DNA of 64,000 bases, taken from assembly GCA_019828545.1 (NCBI GenBank), contig JACVRA010000082.1:1-64000 (forward strand). Direction: 5' to 3'. The notes under the pieces are model-generated. The model was not told where the DNA came from. It searched no databases and was given only the letters and a program-made list of their open reading frames with translations. The position numbers were made by a program, and so were the translations under genes. This DNA comes from Paracamarosporium sp. OC-R06-R3. Taxonomy: Eukaryota; Ascomycota; Dothideomycetes; Pleosporales; Didymosphaeriaceae. Positions within the stretch are counted from its first letter, which is position 1, and every line of letters begins with the position of its first letter. Of the stretch, positions 35,568 to 47,679 are shown one piece after another.

Positions 35568-37071
35568 GATCCTGAGAAGCAAGCAGGACTGCCTTGAGGT
35601 CCTGCATAGCTACCGAGAGCCAGGCTTTATACCGAGCTCCCACTGGACCAAAAAGCTGGCCAATTTGTCCGTTACCGGCTATGATGAGCATCCGTGTCCG
35701 CGTCCGCATCCATAGCAAGGCGTGTGCAGACCGAAGTTTAGCCGATGGCTTGCAGAGTGGAGGCTTGTGGAGGATCCGCGTGGAGCTAACATTGTCATCC
35801 CGGTCGGTCAACTGCGGGAAGGATGGTGCCAAGAAGGTAGCCCTCGAATAACTCAGTCTTGTTTGCGCCTCGTAAATCGATCGTGGGATTCTTGCAGCGG
35901 GTGGCTGGAACGGTTTGGATCCGATGCGGAGGCATACGTAGCACATCCTTTACCCGCTCTCTAGGAATTCTCCACTGACGAGACGAAAAGTCGTAGAAAA
36001 TGTGCGATCATACGCTGATATTTCACCTCCGCGGCGCTCAGTGTCTCTTGGTCTGCTTTTCAAGTTGCTGCCCTTACGACTCATTCAAGCGGGGAACCCA
36101 GCCGCAACTGACATGTGCCATCCCAAGATTGAACGTCTTGGCATCCCGGCCCCGCCCAACAAGTACCGACGGGCGGCACAAAACGTTCGGCACCTGACAT
36201 CGTGCACCGAGACGAGACAAGTCGCCCTGCGCGATGAGGGTCCATCGTTCCCGTGGTGTTGAGGAATTTTCTTAGCCCGGGCCGTTGGCGACCATTATTG
36301 CTACGGCGATTTCCCGCTGCAGTTAGACTCAGATCGAAATGGGCGATCCTACCGAGCCGCTACCCCAGTGTCGTCATAGGGACAAATCCATGTGGGGAAA
36401 ACTCCGCGATATTCAGACCGAGGCACCTATGTTCTCCACGCAAACGGTAATTGTAAGCGGAAGATACTTGTGGATGGGGGAAAGAGGGATCACTAACCTT
36501 GCGCCGTCGGCACGTGGACGGACAGGGTCAGACCACTGTTCATGGGAATGGGAATCGGCAGTCGTGGTAAAGATCATCCACGTGCGGAGCAAGGCGCGAG
36601 GCGTGGAAGCCGATCACATACCGGTATACAAGGCTGGGACCGGCAGCAGAAAGGGTCAACTCTGTGTACATCAGCGAATCCCCATCGTCCTAGAAACACA
36701 AAGCGTCGGTGCCCGAGATCAATCACGATGCTAACACTCACAGATTCTAGCGAAAACGAGGCAGTTATGGTCTTTACGTTCGTTCATTCGTTCTCTATAT
36801 CTAACCGTCGTCAAAAGAATGAAACAACTCCGCCAGTTTCTATACATATCAAGGAGTGGCCAACCAGTCTGACTTCAAACCGCACATTGGTATCCCGCAA
36901 TCTACCCCGTATCAACGATCGTCCGCTGATGCTTGTGACGCCCCATCCGAAATCATACTGTAGAACAACCCCCACCTTGAGCTGACATATCATACACTAT
37001 CTCTCCCGTCACCATCACCACTGTGGAACAGTATGTCCACACATATGCCTGGATAGCGCCAGGTCGTCGAC
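35568..37071. other. upstream region of the beta-glucosidase
   Basis: No gene is supported in 1.5 kb. It holds the presumed promoter of the minus-strand GH3 gene and the 3' flank of the TmpA-like gene. Open frames on the plus strand (up to about 147 codons) show no motif. Confidence 0.45.
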
Positions 37072-38680
37072 TTAAGAGTCAAAGATGGCACCATATGCCG
37101 GAACGCCGCGACTCTGCATACCGAACACGACCAAGTCTGTTACTTTGGGGTTGCTGATGATGAACACTGCCTCGGCGTCGCTCTCTTTGACCAACTCGTA
37201 AACACTCTGCACAATCGTGCCACGGCCCATGGTACTCGTATTCCATATCACAGCATTAGGGTCGGCCTTCTTCACGGCTTTCACGACACCGTCGCCGTAG
37301 TTCTGCTGGGGGTCTCGGGTGCTCCAGTATACCCTCGTGGGCGTGATATTAGCGTGCATAAGACTTAGACAAGGGCCAATGCCGGAACCCGTTGCAACAA
37401 CGACGATTCTCTTGAAGAGACGCGAGGTGTACAGTAATCCGTGAAGAGGGTTGCCGCGAATCCAGAGCTTGCGCTCATGGTCAGCCATGATCTGCTTGTT
37501 TGTCCAATCTCCTGCATCGCTAACGACAACGCTGAAGCCAGTCGTCTCTCCTGTTTTTTCATCGGTATCAGGGATCGTCGCAAAAGCGTGCCATTCGGTG
37601 AGCGGGCGGTCCGATAACTTGACGCCATAGAAGGCAGGCATGCCCTTGTAGCGGAAGTGCAAACGTGTAGCATGATCGGACAGCTTCTCCGGGTATACTG
37701 TGTGGAGCCGCAAGCGCGACCATGAGAGAAGAGTGCATCCAGTCGAGACCAGAATGGTCCAGAATGAAGGTGTCTTGATCAGTGCTATGCCAATGGTATC
37801 ACCGGTCTCGCGTGCAGTGACGGCAGCAGAGAAGACGTTGTGGATCCAGAAGTTCATGAGTGCGATCCAACCGGCGAAGCGATGGAATGCTTCAAAGTAG
37901 TCGTGGTACCGTCTCCGGAAGGATGGATGCGCGCCACCCAGAATAACCATGAACATAGTGACCAGGACCCACGAAGTAACCATGTTGGCCAATAGATCGC
38001 CATGCTTGTTCTTGTCTTCAACAAAGAGGATGGTGGCTTCGACTGTGTACATGATGTACCATACAACAGCAGCAACTCCGCAGCCAGAGTGGACGCCGCC
38101 ATAGTGGAAGACCTTCGCGAGACGCTTGCGGATGCCCAATGGCAAACTGTGAGGAGCGCGCGCGAATATCTCGTATATAATGTTGACGAAGTTTTCCTGG
38201 CGGAACAGAATCGAGACCATGAGGTTTGTCGATGTCGCGGTTCCTACATCGCGGTGTTTGGGACGACCACCTGGAGCTTTTGCGACGAGGGCAATAAAGA
38301 CAGCAAGATTGACCGTGAAGATCAACGCGAAGGTCTTACGGTAAGAGCTGGCCCAGGTGACTGCTCAAAGTCAGTTACTCGGTATGAGAGTGTGGAAGGG
38401 GTGACTTGCATCGCAGCCTGCGGAGCAAGGGGGTTCCCCATTGCTCAGGAAGTTCGGGAGTGTTCTTTTCCTCAGACATTTTGTTGATCTCACTAATCTC
38501 ACTGATCTCAGTTGCTGCAGTAATTACTTCGACTTCCTTCTCATTATTTATATTCACGACACCGTCAATTCCAAATGTCGTCGTCCATGGTGAATGAGGG
38601 CACTCGTGTAGCTGATGCTGGGTGACGCCATTTGGTACTCCGGAAAGGGCAACTGCATTTTCAACATTTTGATCTCGCAT
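37072..38680 (-). CDS. TmpA-like integral membrane oxidoreductase
   Basis: Two exons, 38680-38410 and 38360-37072; 519 residues. The intron (38409-38361) appears to use a GC donor (GCAAGT): splicing T to TC gives RRLRFTWASSYRKTFALIFT in frame, whereas the only nearby GT does not keep the frame. The N-terminal 90 residues are soluble and contain a Glu/Ile-rich run. Membrane segments follow (FALIFTVNLAVFIALVA, GCGVAAVVWYIMYTVEATIL, MVTSWVLVTMFMVILGG, and one near TILVSTGCTLLSW). The C-terminal half resembles a ferric-reductase-type NAD-binding module: VVVATGSGIGPCLSLM, VYWSTRDPQQNYG and VTDLVVFGMQSRGVPAYGAIF. Aspergillus TmpA is such a membrane protein and acts in conidiation signalling. An extra upstream exon (ATG at 38,946, MASSILDTDLAAVRR) is possible, but I could not join it in frame. 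Confidence 0.72.
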
Positions 38681-38946
38681 GATAGTTGCCCTGGTAGAAG
38701 AAAAATGTCGCTGCGATGGTTTACCTGGAGAGCGAAGTACATGTCGATCTCGGAGTCACTTTTATGATGAGGTTCGAAAAACGAGGCGTGCTGGGGGCGG
38801 CTTACCCTCAATCTAGAAGGAGTGATATGTACGCTACGCCACAGTGCATTACCGAATGCATAAGGTACAGCCGTATCAGGTGTTTCAGGAAGGGATGTTA
38901 TTCGCCGAACTGCCGCCAAGTCGGTATCCAGAATTGACGAGGCCAT

Positions 38947-39984
38947 CCTAAGCGAGGCTACACGTCAGATGTACTCTCACGGCGTGTAGACGCCTGAGCT
39001 TATCGCTGAAAATCCCTTATGTATTTTTACGACGAGAACGAGAACACGAGCACGCAAGTCCGGCTGATGAGTAAATCGTACATGTCATCCTCACCGGTGT
39101 ATGCGTGTATGAATATGAATGAGCTGGTGCCTACCATAGGCCAATTGAGATTATTCGCCCAGCGTAGATAGACATGGAGCTCTTGCTTCATAAGAAGATA
39201 AAATAACGAAATATCATGCTTGGTGCTCGCTACAGGTTCAACCATGAATCTGGCTGTGTTTTTTTACCAGATCCAGGCGTTTGCCCGAGTCATACTAATT
39301 CGTATGTTAGAAATAGAAGATTATTGCTCTTCTTGGTATGTCCTGTACATGATCGTGTATGAATCGCGCCATCTATTGGTCGTATTTGTAACATCTGGTT
39401 GGCTGTGCGATGATGAGTGAGAGATATTTTCATGGCATTACGTGCTTTATTCCCGGCTATAGCTATACCAAAACGGCAGGCCCAAAGGTGAGGGTCTCCA
39501 GCAAGCGCGCTGCAGCTAAACGACGTGGACCATGAACAGACATGCCATATGACGTATTCCTTTGCTACTACGTAACACTATCAGATAAGCTAACCCTGTT
39601 GCTGGAGGTGGAGGGATGTGGTTGTGGCTCCGGGACTTGCCAATCACGTGACAACGCGTACCCCGGACCCCCACCTGCAGTCGCTCACAAGTTCGGCGTC
39701 CGCCAATACCAAGCGAGAAGTACGGCCTCACTCTGCCTCCGTATGTTTGACTCTCTTGCGGCGCACAACATTCACTTGTAGAGTCTGACACTGTGGTTTT
39801 GACTGAAACCGTGGAACGCAGTAGGCCGGTTGAGCCCGCACGTGGCCGCGCCTGCTCTTTCACCGCCAAACACACAGCGCGCCCTCTCACATAATCTCTA
39901 CACTCTCTTACATTGCTGCATGCGCTCGTGAATCTGCACTCAACCCCACAAGCCGCAGTATTATCGTTACCACGGCTCGCTATC
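38947..39984. other. divergent intergenic region
   Basis: No gene is supported. It lies between the minus-strand TmpA-like gene and the plus-strand DUF7730-like gene and should hold both promoters. The last 150 bp before 39,985 are CT-rich, as is common upstream of fungal starts. Confidence 0.45.
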
Positions 39985-41428
39985 ATGGTGTCCAAGCGCA
40001 CCTACTCGCGGCATAATATGTCATTCGCACGGCCTGAACCCGCTCCCTCAGAATCAGAGGGTACTCTCAATGCCAGTAAACGCCGGAAACCTACTCCGCC
40101 CTCACCCACAACCTCGTTGCCCAGTTCACACGTGTTGAATGGTGGCGGCCGTCCGCGGAGCCTTAAGCAGAACGGTGCGGCTGAGAAGTCGCGAAAGGGA
40201 AACGCAAAGAAGAGTTACAGCGGACCGACCAGCCTACCCACCGATGAGATGGATCTAGATACAACCGAAAAGAAAGCGGACTCCACTCCTTTTCCCCTAG
40301 CAATGCTCAAGGGTAAAAACGGACCGCAGCAGCCGCTCAGGTCGCTCTACGGCGGCGGCCTTAACGTTCTCAGGTCCATCTCCGCTCAGCTTAAAGGCCA
40401 GAAACGCCAAGAGACAAAGAAGCAAGTCCAAGCTTGCCTCAGTGACACCTCGTCGAGCGATGGCGGAATCCCACTTCCTCCACACGGTGCATACGACGTC
40501 GACGACATGGATTTCGACAAAACTCAGTCTTCAGCCGCGGCTCATGATGACAAGCTTTCCGAAATTTCTATGCGCGGCGGCAGCAGTCTGACTGCAGCTG
40601 AGGCTTCAGCTCGCATCTTCGAGGGACGTGAGTGTGCGACGCTTCAGACTGCTCCGCCACGAGAGACTCTATGGGGTAACAATATCAGCGCCGACTCGGT
40701 CCAAGCTCTATTGTAAGTCTACATTTAGCAATATGTTGGATTTAGAGAACAGTCTGCCTATTTGGGGCATGGCAGGTTACTCAAATTGTCAGCATGGCGC
40801 TGGCTCGAGTTGCAAACGAGACTATATGCTAATCGCATATCCTAGATGGTCAGCGAATCAAGCAAATTCGCCCCTGTTACGCCTCCCCGCAGAACTTCGC
40901 TGCATAATCTTCGAGTATGTCCTTGGTGGCAACTCGATCGAATTTGGATACCTGAATTATGACGAGGTAGAAGAGTCGTATAGACTGTACCGACGCGTTC
41001 CCTATTTTCGATATGTCAGCAAGGTGTACAAGGACCGATGCAACCCGTTCGAATGGGTTCGAATTCCTAAGGAGGATCCTTATACAAAAGGCATGACGTT
41101 ACTGAACAGGGTGTGTCGGCAGCTATACTACGAGACGTACATCTTGCCTTATTCTCACAATGACTTCTACTTCAACTCAAGCAATGCCTTGTTCAACTTT
41201 CTGGTCATGGAAAACCGTCTTCAGCGGCAGCAGTGCAAAGCAATCACGTCGATTGTGGTTCTGCATAACTTGCCTGGACAAGCCGTTATCGACAAGCTAC
41301 CGAACCTGCAACGCGTCCGCCTAATGAGATCTGATGGGATCGACCCCACAGGCTCTTACACGGTCGTGAAGTCTGGCAAACTGCGGCGCCTTGAGAGGCT
41401 GAATGCATTTCGACACGTAATCACCTAG
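39985..41428 (+). CDS. DUF7730/F-box-like domain protein
   Basis: Two exons, 39985-40712 and 40846-41428 (donor GTAAGT, acceptor ATCCTAG); 436 residues. Exon 1 gives a long, basic, Ser/Pro-rich and probably disordered region with KRRKPTPPSP and a Lys-rich RKGNAKKS that could act as a nuclear signal. Exon 2 begins WSANQANSPLLRLPAELRCI, the LPAELR...IFEYVL opening of the DUF7730/2EXR group of fungal proteins, and ends with LPNLQRVRLMR and further predicted strands. Between them, TLLNRVCRQLYYETYILPYS is the other conserved block of this group. Function is unknown; the start of the domain resembles an F-box, but an SCF role is not shown. Confidence 0.82.
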
Positions 41429-41994
41429 TCTGAGGGGCAAGGACGTAGGAAACACGACCCACTGACTAGATGAGACGAACATGGGTCTAGAAATGGAGCA
41501 GCCTAGGATTCATGTTCACGGGCAGGAATTGAACAAGAACAAGAAAGTTTAAGAGGCACTGGGGTCCTGCCACTGCACAAGAGCTGGACGACCAGGAGTA
41601 TAGGGGAGCGTTCAAGGTCTGGGTCAAGGGTTGCATGTCCAGCAGCGCGAGGCATAGTAAGAGGTTCTCAATGGCGTACATGGCTCATGGTAAGGTACAT
41701 GATCACGACGTAGCAGCGTTTGCATAGGATCAGCTTTGATTGATGGGCGCTACAACAGCAATACATGCTCACACCAATGAGCTTTTCGCACCCCGCCTTT
41801 GACACCAACTTAATCCCTCGTGATGATCAGTACAATGCATACTCACATAAACCCAATGATGGAGTCCACAACATGCGTGGATCATGATATGATCACACGG
41901 TCCGGTCGGGCAGCGCTATCGGACCGAGCTACCCCACAGCAGCGCAACTCATCGCATCCGTGCCACCCCTGCCTCCGACCACCACGCCGACATC
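41429..41994. other. intergenic region upstream of threonine dehydratase
   Basis: No gene is seen in about 570 bp. It should contain the terminator of the DUF7730-like gene and the promoter of the threonine dehydratase gene. Confidence 0.45.
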
Positions 41995-43851
41995 ATGCTG
42001 TCCCAAAATTTCGAGCTCGATAAACAGTCACAACATCCCCCACGGCAGAGCTCCACCATGCCTCCCGCTGCCATAGACGACTACTCGCGTCCTGTAACGC
42101 CTGATAACACCTCCGGGCCTAATGGCTTGGCCTCGCCACGAACACCCAAGCAGACGGGTCTGAGCCTGACTGAGTACACCGCGAATCCCAGTCCGCCGTC
42201 TGAGGATCAGAAGAGTAGGGCACAGAATGCTGTTCCGGAGTCATTTTTGCTACCGAATGGGTACCCCGATGTATGTTTCAATAGGCTCTAAAGCTGGCAG
42301 AACAGAATTGTTCAACTCTGACGCGATATCTAGTATCTGCGATTGATCTTGACGTCGCGCGTCTACGAAGTCGTCACCGAGACTCCGCTCACGCACGCAA
42401 CGAACCTGAGCAACAGACTAGAATGCAACGTCCTCCTCAAGCGCGAAGACCTCCAGCCCGTCTTCAGCTTCAAGCTGCGCGGTGCCTACAACAAGATGGC
42501 ACACCTGGACCCAAAAGCCCGCTGGAAAGGCGTCGTGGCATGCAGTGCAGGCAACCACGCCCAGGGTGTTGCATACTCGGCACGTCATCTACGTATCCCT
42601 GCGACAATTGTCATGCCCTCTGGCACCCCTGACATCAAGCACAAGAACGTGAGCCGGCTAGGCGGTAGTGTGATATTGCATGGTGCAGATTTCGATGCGG
42701 CCAAGGCCGAGGCTGCACGTTTGGAGAAGCTGCATGGGCTTATCAGTATCCCGCCGTTTGACGATCCGTATGTGATCGCCGGGCAGGGTACGATTGGCAT
42801 GGAACTTTTACGGCAGACGAACCTCCAGGATCTGGAGGCTGTGTTCTGCTGCGTGGGCGGCGGAGGGCTTATCGGCGGAATTGGCATCTACATCAAGCGG
42901 ATAGCGCCGCACGTCAAGATTATCGGCGTTGAGGCCTATGACGCGAATGCTATGGTTGAATCGCTGCGCAAGGGCTCACGCGTTGTGCTCAACGAAGTGG
43001 GCCTGTTCGCCGACGGCGCAGCAGTCAAGACAGTTGGCGAAGAGACTTTCCGCATCTGCCAGGAAGTCGTGGATGAAGTCGTCCAAGTGACCACCGACGA
43101 GACGTGCGCGGCTATCAAAGACATGTTCGAAGACACACGGTCCATTGTCGAGCCTGCCGGCGCACTCGCCCTCGCCGGCCTCAAGAAATGGGTCAAACGC
43201 AACCCCTCGCCCAACTCGCAGCGTGGGCTTATTGCCATTGCCTCAGGCGCGAACATGAACTTCGACCGCCTGCGCTTCGTTGCTGAGCGCGCCGCCTTGG
43301 GAGAGAACAAGGAAGCGCTAATCTCAGTCACGATCCCCGAACAGCCCGGTGCCTTCGCAAAACTGGTGTCAGTGGTGCATCCTATGGCCGTCACAGCGTT
43401 CAACTACCGCTACTCCTCACCCTCGGCGGCAAACATCCTCATAGGTGTTGAAATGAAAGCCGCGACGCGGTCCACCGACCTCCCTGACCTACTCGCGCGC
43501 CTTTCCGCCGAAGGTATGGCCGCCACAGACCTCTCTTCCGACGAGCTCGCAAAGTCGCACATACGCTACCTCGTCGGCGGACGGAGCGAGGCAGCGGACG
43601 AGCACATGTTCATGTTCGAGTTCCCCGAGCGGGGCGGTGCACTGTACAAGTTCTTGAACACGATGCAGCCAGGCATGAACATTAGCCTGTTCCACTACAG
43701 GAACTACGGGGGCGACGTGGCGAGGATATTGGCGGGCATCCAGTGCGAGAAGGAGAAGTACGGGGAGCTGGAGCAGTTCCTGAAGGATATAGGGTACCCG
43801 TGGAAGGACGTGACGAACAGCGAGAGCTACAGGATGTTTTTGCGCAATTGA
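41995..43851 (+). CDS. ILV1: threonine dehydratase (isoleucine biosynthesis)
   Basis: Two exons, 41995-42270 and 42334-43851 (donor GTATGT, acceptor TCTAG); 597 residues from the first ATG, or 576 from the ATG at 42,058 ([12 protein letters not shown]). The catalytic domain has [20 protein letters not shown] with the PLP Lys (about residue 139), [10 protein letters not shown], the Gly-rich phosphate loop [10 protein letters not shown], and [10 protein letters not shown]. Two ACT-like regulatory segments follow: [19 protein letters not shown] and [20 protein letters not shown], with [14 protein letters not shown]. The enzyme deaminates threonine to 2-oxobutanoate in mitochondria and is usually inhibited by isoleucine through these domains. 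No change at a key residue was seen. I cannot tell which ATG is used. Confidence 0.93.
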
Positions 43852-45023
43852 GGGCGCGGGGCGTGCAGCGTGCAGGAAGCAGGAAGCAGGGGTGTTTGGG
43901 GGGTAAAAGGCGTACATGGCGCGTGCATACACTCGTGTGTCGTCTTACACACGCGAGCACGACGAGAAACGATGTCCTTGGTCTTTTTCCATGCACGGTG
44001 CCACACCGATGGCGAAATATCACATCAGATATTTATTTATTTTTTTCGCAGGAGAGGTGTGCCCTGGATTCAAGCACTGCGCCGTCAGTACCAAGCCTCG
44101 CCCCCGTGTGTGTGTGGCTTGAAACCGTCCGAAACCGTCTTACTCTTCCTCAGCGTCCCTGGCCCCCTCGCCTGCTTCCGTCGAAATCCTGTTTGCACAT
44201 GCTGCATCGTATCTGTGTCTCTCATGCGACACGTCGTCATGCGGCGGTGCAGATACTATGTACGGTTGAGTCATTCCGGGTACAGAGGTACGTTGTAAGG
44301 GCGTGTGTGATGATTCGGGCAGGTGTTCTGTGGGGGCGTGGCGCCGATTGGCCCCCTTTCGGGGATCTACAACGGCAGGGTCCGAAGGGGATTTGGATTT
44401 GGATTTGGGCCCTGCGTCAGTGTGGCTGCGCGACGAGTCGAAGTTGGGTGCTTGTGTTGAGCTTATCGTGCTGGACTTGGCCGAGTTGGCGCGCGCGGAG
44501 CACCGTCGACGGTGGGAAGGTCTGTTTGTGTGTCCTTTGTGAGCGTCGCCACCTGCGACGGGAGACGTCCAAGGCATCCCCGTACGGAGATCGCACTCTG
44601 CGCACTGCAGGCCTGCGCCCGTTTGTCATGGTTTGAAGAGTCCGATCAGCAGGGGTGCGAACAGAAGGACTATGCGGCGAATGAGGATCATCCGGGGCGG
44701 CACAGTGGCTGCTCAGCCTCCGTCCGACATACCGCCATCCGGCCAGAGCGTGCGATGCTACACCAGGGGCCGTGTTTGAGGGTTTGCGGGATTGCAACCC
44801 CAGGATTTCCCACGCGAGCCGTGTTTGCGCTGCGGTTTAAGAAAGAGTTGGGCCCGCGTAGGGAGGAGTCGCTCACTTCTCCGCTTCTTGCTTGCATCTG
44901 TCTCCAGTTCGTCGCGCTCATTTGCTCATTCATACCGCGTTCAATTCCTTTCTAACACTCACTACGCCAATTATCCACTTGAATACATTTCTCGAGTCCA
45001 ATTCATATTTCCACATCGTCAAA
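43852..45023. other. 1.2-kb intergenic region
   Basis: No supported gene, though open frames of up to 297 codons cross it on the plus strand. They start inside the threonine dehydratase gene or lack motifs. The part before 45,024 is CT-rich and is the presumed promoter of the GPI-anchored protein gene. Confidence 0.45.
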
Positions 45024-45653
45024 ATGCGCACAACCGCCTTCTTCGTCCCCCTGGCCTTCGCCTTCGCCGCATCCGCATTCGACATCTCCTTCGGGCCCGA
45101 CACCATCTGCGGCGACAACTCCGTCGACTGCAACAACGGCTTCTGCTGCTCGGCCGGCAGCAAGTGCGACACCTCGGGCTCTCTCACGACGTGCGGCACC
45201 GACGGCACGCCTGCCCTCCCCTACGACGCAGGCAGCCTCAAGTCCGCAGCAGAAAGCCAAATCAGCCAGATCAAGTCCGCGGTCGACAACATCCCCTCCT
45301 CTGTCCTCGGCCAGGCGTCTTCCTTTGTCAACGCGCTGCCTACCTCCGTCATGGCCGAGGTCTCATCGCTGCTGGACAGCGGGAACGTGCCCACGGGGAG
45401 CGCGCTGGAGAGCTTGATCGACTCGATCCCGTCGTCGGCCAGGGGCGAGGCGTCGAGTATCTTTAACTCGCTGCCCACGGAGCTGAGTGGTGTGCTCGGG
45501 GGTGGTGCGTCCGGGTCTGGCAGCGGTGCGCCGCAGAGTACGCAGCAGGGTGACAGCGGAGCGGCTGGGTCGGTCGCGTTTGGGAGCAGGGCGGCGCTGG
45601 TGGCTGGCATTTGGGGAGCGGCGGCTGTAGGGGGTGCGATGTTGGTGCTGTAA
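45024..45653 (+). CDS. small GPI-anchored Cys-rich cell-surface protein
   Basis: A single exon of 209 residues from the ATG at 45,024. There is a signal peptide (MRTTAFFVPLAFAFAASA), then a six-Cys segment (TICGDNSVDCNNGFCCSAGS, KCDTSGSLTTC) with a CC pair. The central region is Ser/Ala-rich and carries an internal repeat: DNIPSSVLGQASSFVNALP and DSIPSSARGEASSIFNSLP align closely. A Gly/Ser linker (GGGASGSGSGAPQ) leads to a C-terminal hydrophobic tail (ALVAGIWGAAAVGGAMLVL), the layout of a GPI-anchor signal. The likely place is the plasma membrane or cell wall. I do not recognise a named family. The third-codon-position GC bias is strong, consistent with a real gene. Confidence 0.78.
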   Translation: MRTTAFFVPLAFAFAASAFDISFGPDTICGDNSVDCNNGFCCSAGSKCDTSGSLTTCGTDGTPALPYDAGSLKSAAESQISQIKSAVDNIPSSVLGQASSFVNALPTSVMAEVSSLLDSGNVPTGSALESLIDSIPSSARGEASSIFNSLPTELSGVLGGGASGSGSGAPQSTQQGDSGAAGSVAFGSRAALVAGIWGAAAVGGAMLVL

Positions 45654-46117
45654 GGTGGCCGAGTGAGAGAAGAGGGATGTTTGTTGCATTTTGTGTTGTT
45701 TTGAATACTGCAGGGAGTGCGGGTTGCTGCTACAGTAAAAGGATTGGAGTTGGTTGGAACCTATACCACTGTTCTGTTCATATCGCATTGCATGACGCCG
45801 CCTGGTCATCGGGCGATCTAGCATTAGATTTCTCTTAATCTTCATCTTCTACTTCACGGCATGTCGCGGCTTCGGTTCCTTGTTGTTGTGTTGTGGTCAC
45901 CCGCGTTGCACGCGTATCGCGTACCTGCCTTCACTTGGAGCGGGCCCAAACGACTATATATAACACACGCACCCTACCTGACCCTCACCCTCACACTTTC
46001 TGCTCAACCGCAAAATTAAACCAGTCAACTGTCTTCTAGTTCTTTAAATTTTCTCTTCTCTAACGAAGACGCTATAGACATCAGTGCAGTACCTACATCT
46101 GCAGTCTCGCGCCCGCC
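45654..46117. other. intergenic region with TATA box
   Basis: No gene is seen. It holds a TATA-like element at 45,955-45,963 and a following CT/A-rich stretch that should be the promoter and 5' UTR of the next gene. Confidence 0.5.
45955..45963 (+). promoter_or_regulatory. TATA-like element
   Basis: TATATATAA lies about 155 bp upstream of the next start codon. It is followed by CT-rich DNA and AAAATTAAACC, typical of a fungal leader. Confidence 0.5.
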
Positions 46118-47679
46118 ATGTTCCATCGCTACAACCTGAGTTCGTCTTGCTCCTTCCCCTCAACGCCGTCACAGACTGACGAGCGCACAGAGAAGAACAT
46201 CCCCAACCTCGACCCGTTCGACCTGAACGCGGGCTTTCCACCGCCGGATCCGAAGTATGCGGACTGGCAGCCGCCTGTTGACTGCGTCCCCGTAGCCGGC
46301 ACGATGAAGGGCATGAGGTTCATTGACAAGGACATCCGCCTTGGCCGTTCGAACTTGTCTGCGAAGAGCAGTGAGGGCGAGAACCGCGAGGCTGGTAGTG
46401 TCAAGACTGGCAACGTCAAGACTGGCGTGTCTTTGGAGCGGAAGCGACCCACACTCAAGCTCGATGGAACAGGAGACTGGGGAGATTGGGGCGTGGAGAA
46501 TCCTGAGAAGAGCAGTGCTTCGAGTCCCCGGACCACCTCAAATATCCCAGTCAGCGTTGAGGCGATGAACAAGGTCCTTGCTGAGCGGGCGCAGGCTAAC
46601 GCTACAAGGAAAGCAGCCGCATATGCTAATGGGTCGCCTCTGATTTCAGTTGAAAAGAAGACTGAGAAGGTGGCTTCTGTTGAGCCTGCTGCCTGTTTGG
46701 AAAAGGTCCCAACGAACATTCCTCCGTTCAAGCGGAAGATGATGGCGCAGGTAGGCTCGCCGGTGGCCGCTCAGGATCCGCCGAAGCTGCAGCTCAAGTC
46801 CAGCAATGCTCAGTCGGAAACGACCAATGAACTGGATATCAACAAACTGCTTCAGAAGCGACTCGCGAAGCTGAAAATTCGTACAACGCCTACATCGATC
46901 GTTGATGGTACACACTTCACTGTGCCTTATCGTACACCAGAACGACGACCTTCGAGCGTGACCCTTGTGGAGGAAGGTCTTGACGATGAAGAAGCTCTGG
47001 CTGCGAGATTTCAGAAGAAGGAGTTTGGTGTCACAGGTTCTTATCAGGTTTGTCCGCTTTCTCCTTTGAATAACTCAACCACTAAATACTCCAGCAATAC
47101 GACCGTCCGATTCTCGAGCAAGTCCAAGAGACACTCGATTGGTACAAAGAAAAGGCTCCCATTTCACCAGCTGTTCAAGGAAGGGATCTATACGACAAGC
47201 TTCACAAGGTGCAGGAGATCCTCTGGAAGCAGAAGACTATGCATTTGCCTTCCCTCTCAAAAACCAAGCGCTCTCTCTTCAGGATGGACGAGACCGAATT
47301 CCAAGACTACTACTCTAAGGTCGTCTCAACCCATCTCGCCCAATGGAATGTGCGGCAAGATCCGATACGCCAGATGATGGAGATGCAAGCAGAGCTAGAA
47401 GCTAGCTACGGATACACCGTCCAGGATTTGCTCGCTATGGACGGTGGCGAATTCAACGCCATCTTTGATCAGGTCGCCACTGCTTTCCGAAAGAAAGATT
47501 CAAGTCTGGTCGCAAAGTTAGGTTCAGATCATCAGTTCATGCTCACAGAAGATGACATGAGCCGTTCCGACGATAACAACAATCGGGATTTCGACAGCGA
47601 CGGGTTTGGACACAGTAGTGATGGGGACGGTGATGATGACGACAATGATAGTCTCTTCGTCTTCACAGACCGTGCATAA
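46118..47679 (+). CDS. conserved hypothetical protein, coiled and acidic C-terminus
   Basis: Two exons, 46118-47047 and 47095-47679 (intron of 47 nt, donor GTTTGT, acceptor TCCAG); 504 residues. The N-terminal 300 residues are hydrophilic and low in structure, with Lys/Ser-rich stretches. The segment joined across the intron (GVTGSYQ to QYDRPILEQVQETLDWYKEK, then APISPAVQGRDLYDKLHKVQ) is predicted helical and probably forms a folded core with MDETEFQDYYSKVVSTHLAQ and QDPIRQMMEMQAELEASYGY. The C-terminus is Asp-rich (DGDGDDDDNDSLF). There is no signal peptide or membrane segment. I do not recognise the family. Confidence 0.78.

Noticed and set aside
43743..44636. Plus-strand 297-codon frame after threonine dehydratase
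   Set aside because: It begins within the ILV1 gene in another frame, and its composition (W/R/C-rich) and lack of motifs suggest chance in GC-rich DNA.
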